Source: an uncultured Rickettsiales bacterium
GTDB taxonomy: Bacteria; Pseudomonadota; Alphaproteobacteria; UBA8366
NCBI GenBank assembly: GCA_913046825.1
Contig: CAJWTF010000078.1
Coordinates: forward strand, 1 to 17,279
DNA length: 17,279 nucleotides
Direction of reading: 5' to 3'
Shown here one piece after another: positions 16,484-17,279 of this stretch (position 1 is its first letter; each line of letters starts with the position of its first letter). The notes beneath the pieces were generated by a model. That model was given only the letters and a program-made list of their open reading frames with translations. It did no database searches and was not told where the DNA came from. The position numbers and the translations under genes were made by a program.

Positions 16484-16810
16484 CTATGTTCCCATTCGAG
16501 CCAGCCATTGCGTCAACTCACCCTCAAGCGTCATCGCATCGCCCGCCACCAGAACAACTTTCCGCCGGTCGGCGGCCCCTTCGATGATGGACATCAAGGA
16601 TTTTGGTACATTCCAAGCTTTCGCCAACAGCTTGATGACCACTAAATTAACTTTGCCGTCTTCCGGTGGTGCTGTGACGACAATTTTGAGCTCAACTTCG
16701 CCGTCCGCAACCTGTGCCAATCCAGCGATTTTATCTTTTACCACGCGCCGCGTTTCCCGCAGCGATACCCTCACGCCGTCTTTCCTGATCAGAAACGGAA
16801 ACGCGGTCAC
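16484..16810 (-). CDS. DUF167 (YggU-family) protein
   Basis: A 108-residue protein of the DUF167/YggU family, small alpha/beta proteins of unknown function often next to yggT. The pattern is [16 protein letters not shown], then [20 protein letters not shown] (GK-N core), [18 protein letters not shown], and RRKVVL. I chose GTG 16810 because it overlaps the TGA of the upstream YggT gene (GTGA, 16807-16810), with CGGGGG just before it. A TTG at 16828 would add six residues. Translational coupling to yggT is likely. FolD follows 11 bases later on the same strand. Confidence 0.88.
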   Translation of the reverse strand: MTAFPFLIRKDGVRVSLRETRRVVKDKIAGLAQVADGEVELKIVVTAPPEDGKVNLVVIKLLAKAWNVPKSLMSIIEGAADRRKVVLVAGDAMTLEGELTQWLARMGT

Positions 16811-17097
16811 ATTCCCCCGTGGGGCCAATATTCGTGCAGCAGGCTTTGGACGAAATACAACAACAGAAGCAAAATTACCGGTGATATATCCAAACCGCCA
16901 AAATTCGGTATGAAACGGCGAATCGGCTGCAAGGCCGGTTCCGTCAGGCGATACAGAATATTGCTGACCGTATAGACGAACTGATTTGTCATATTGATCA
17001 CGTTAAACGCGACCAGCCAGCTGACGATGACCTGGCCGATAATCACGAACGTGTAGAGCTGGATAACAGCGGAAATCAAACCCAAGAGAGATTGCAT
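16807..17097 (-). CDS. yggT: YggT-family membrane protein
   Basis: A 96-residue inner-membrane protein with two hydrophobic segments: MQSLLGLISAVIQLYTFVII at the start, and ISPVILLLLLYFVQSLL near the end. The YggT signature is NVINMTNQFVYTVSNILYRL, then TEPALQPIRRFIPNFGGLDI. The family is linked to cell-envelope processes, and in plants and cyanobacteria relatives affect membrane assembly or division. The exact role is unknown here. The frame is open to 17181, but family N-termini start like MQSLLGL, so ATG 17097 is the best start, with GGA seven bases upstream. It is the first gene of the yggT / DUF167 / folD minus-strand set. Confidence 0.9.
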   Translation of the reverse strand: MQSLLGLISAVIQLYTFVIIGQVIVSWLVAFNVINMTNQFVYTVSNILYRLTEPALQPIRRFIPNFGGLDISPVILLLLLYFVQSLLHEYWPHGGM

Positions 17098-17186
17098 GAT
17101 GTATCCGAAATGCATTGAGGGACGCGGTGTTGTGACACTAACGAATAATACGGAATTCAAGCAAGCTTTGCGTTGCGCCATATGGC

Positions 17187-17215
17187 TTGACAGAAAAGGG
17201 GCGGATCAACATATT
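17187..17215 (+). promoter_or_regulatory. sigma70-type promoter of the tRNA gene
   Basis: TTGACA at 17187-17192 is a perfect -35 box. CATATT at 17210-17215 (4 of 6) lies 17 bases downstream as the -10. Transcription would start near 17222, about 26 bases before the mature tRNA 5' end. The promoter faces away from the divergent yggT gene. Confidence 0.7.
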
Positions 17216-17247
17216 CCTGCTGCCCAATCAACGGGCGGCGAAATTGT

Positions 17248-17279
17248 GGGGCCGTAGCTCAGCTGGGAGAGCGTCGCGT
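17248..17279 (+). tRNA. tRNA (probably Ala), 5' part, cut by window end
   Basis: The first 32 bases of a tRNA are visible: acceptor strand GGGGCCG (17248-17254), TA at positions 8-9, D arm GCTC-AGCTGGGA-GAGC (17257-17272) with a perfect 4-base stem, G26, and the first five bases of the anticodon stem (TCGCG). GGGGCCG with this D arm is typical of alphaproteobacterial tRNA-Ala. The anticodon lies outside the window, so the amino acid is an inference. Confidence 0.85.

Noticed and set aside
1..17279. CRISPR array, insertion sequence, integrase, toxin-antitoxin or defence system
   Set aside because: I found no regularly spaced repeats, transposase or integrase motifs, or recognisable defence genes on either strand.

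Overview
The window reads as ordinary chromosomal DNA of a moderately GC-rich alphaproteobacterium. The evidence is the yggT / DUF167 / folD gene order, an NnrU-family membrane protein, argG, an HI0933-type flavoprotein and two luciferase-like (LLM) oxidoreductases. I see no phage, insertion sequence, integron or CRISPR array. The species cannot be named from the sequence.

Left part (1-5700), plus strand: a tandem array of three paralogous GMC-family FAD oxidoreductases (choline/alcohol dehydrogenase-like). The first is cut by the window edge and the other two are complete. The third is followed after 8 bases by a metal-dependent amidohydrolase, and a strong hairpin terminator at 5645-5682 closes the block. 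This looks like a catabolic cluster in which GMC enzymes oxidise related alcohols or choline-like compounds and the hydrolase acts on a related product. The substrates are unknown.

Next (5698-7986), minus strand: a BCCT-family (betaine/carnitine/choline) transporter that appears dead. Its frame is broken by one 1-base deletion near 7311 and by two separate in-frame stops (TAA at 6907-6909, TGA at 6517-6519). Upstream of it is an unrecognised 145-residue protein with a Ser/Thr/Lys-rich N-terminus.

Middle (8000-12000): an HI0933/YhiN-type flavoprotein on plus meets, tail to tail, a minus-strand group. In transcription order this group is an RraA-family protein, a short LLM oxidoreductase, a 233-base gap, and a second LLM oxidoreductase. 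argG (argininosuccinate synthase) then starts divergently from the RraA gene with a good promoter.

Right part (12100-17279): argG, an NnrU-type membrane protein (minus), a DUF3253 protein translationally coupled to an MFS (YbfB-like) transporter (plus), then the minus-strand set yggT, DUF167/YggU and folD. The window ends inside a plus-strand tRNA gene (probably tRNA-Ala) with a consensus -35 box. Packing is tight: two convergent pairs share their stop codons (argG/nnrU and MFS/folD) and two same-strand pairs overlap by GTGA.

I found no convincing new biological system. The observations most worth checking are the triple-lesion BCCT pseudogene beside choline-dehydrogenase-like paralogs, the old GMC triplication, and the unnamed 145-residue protein with its upstream palindrome.
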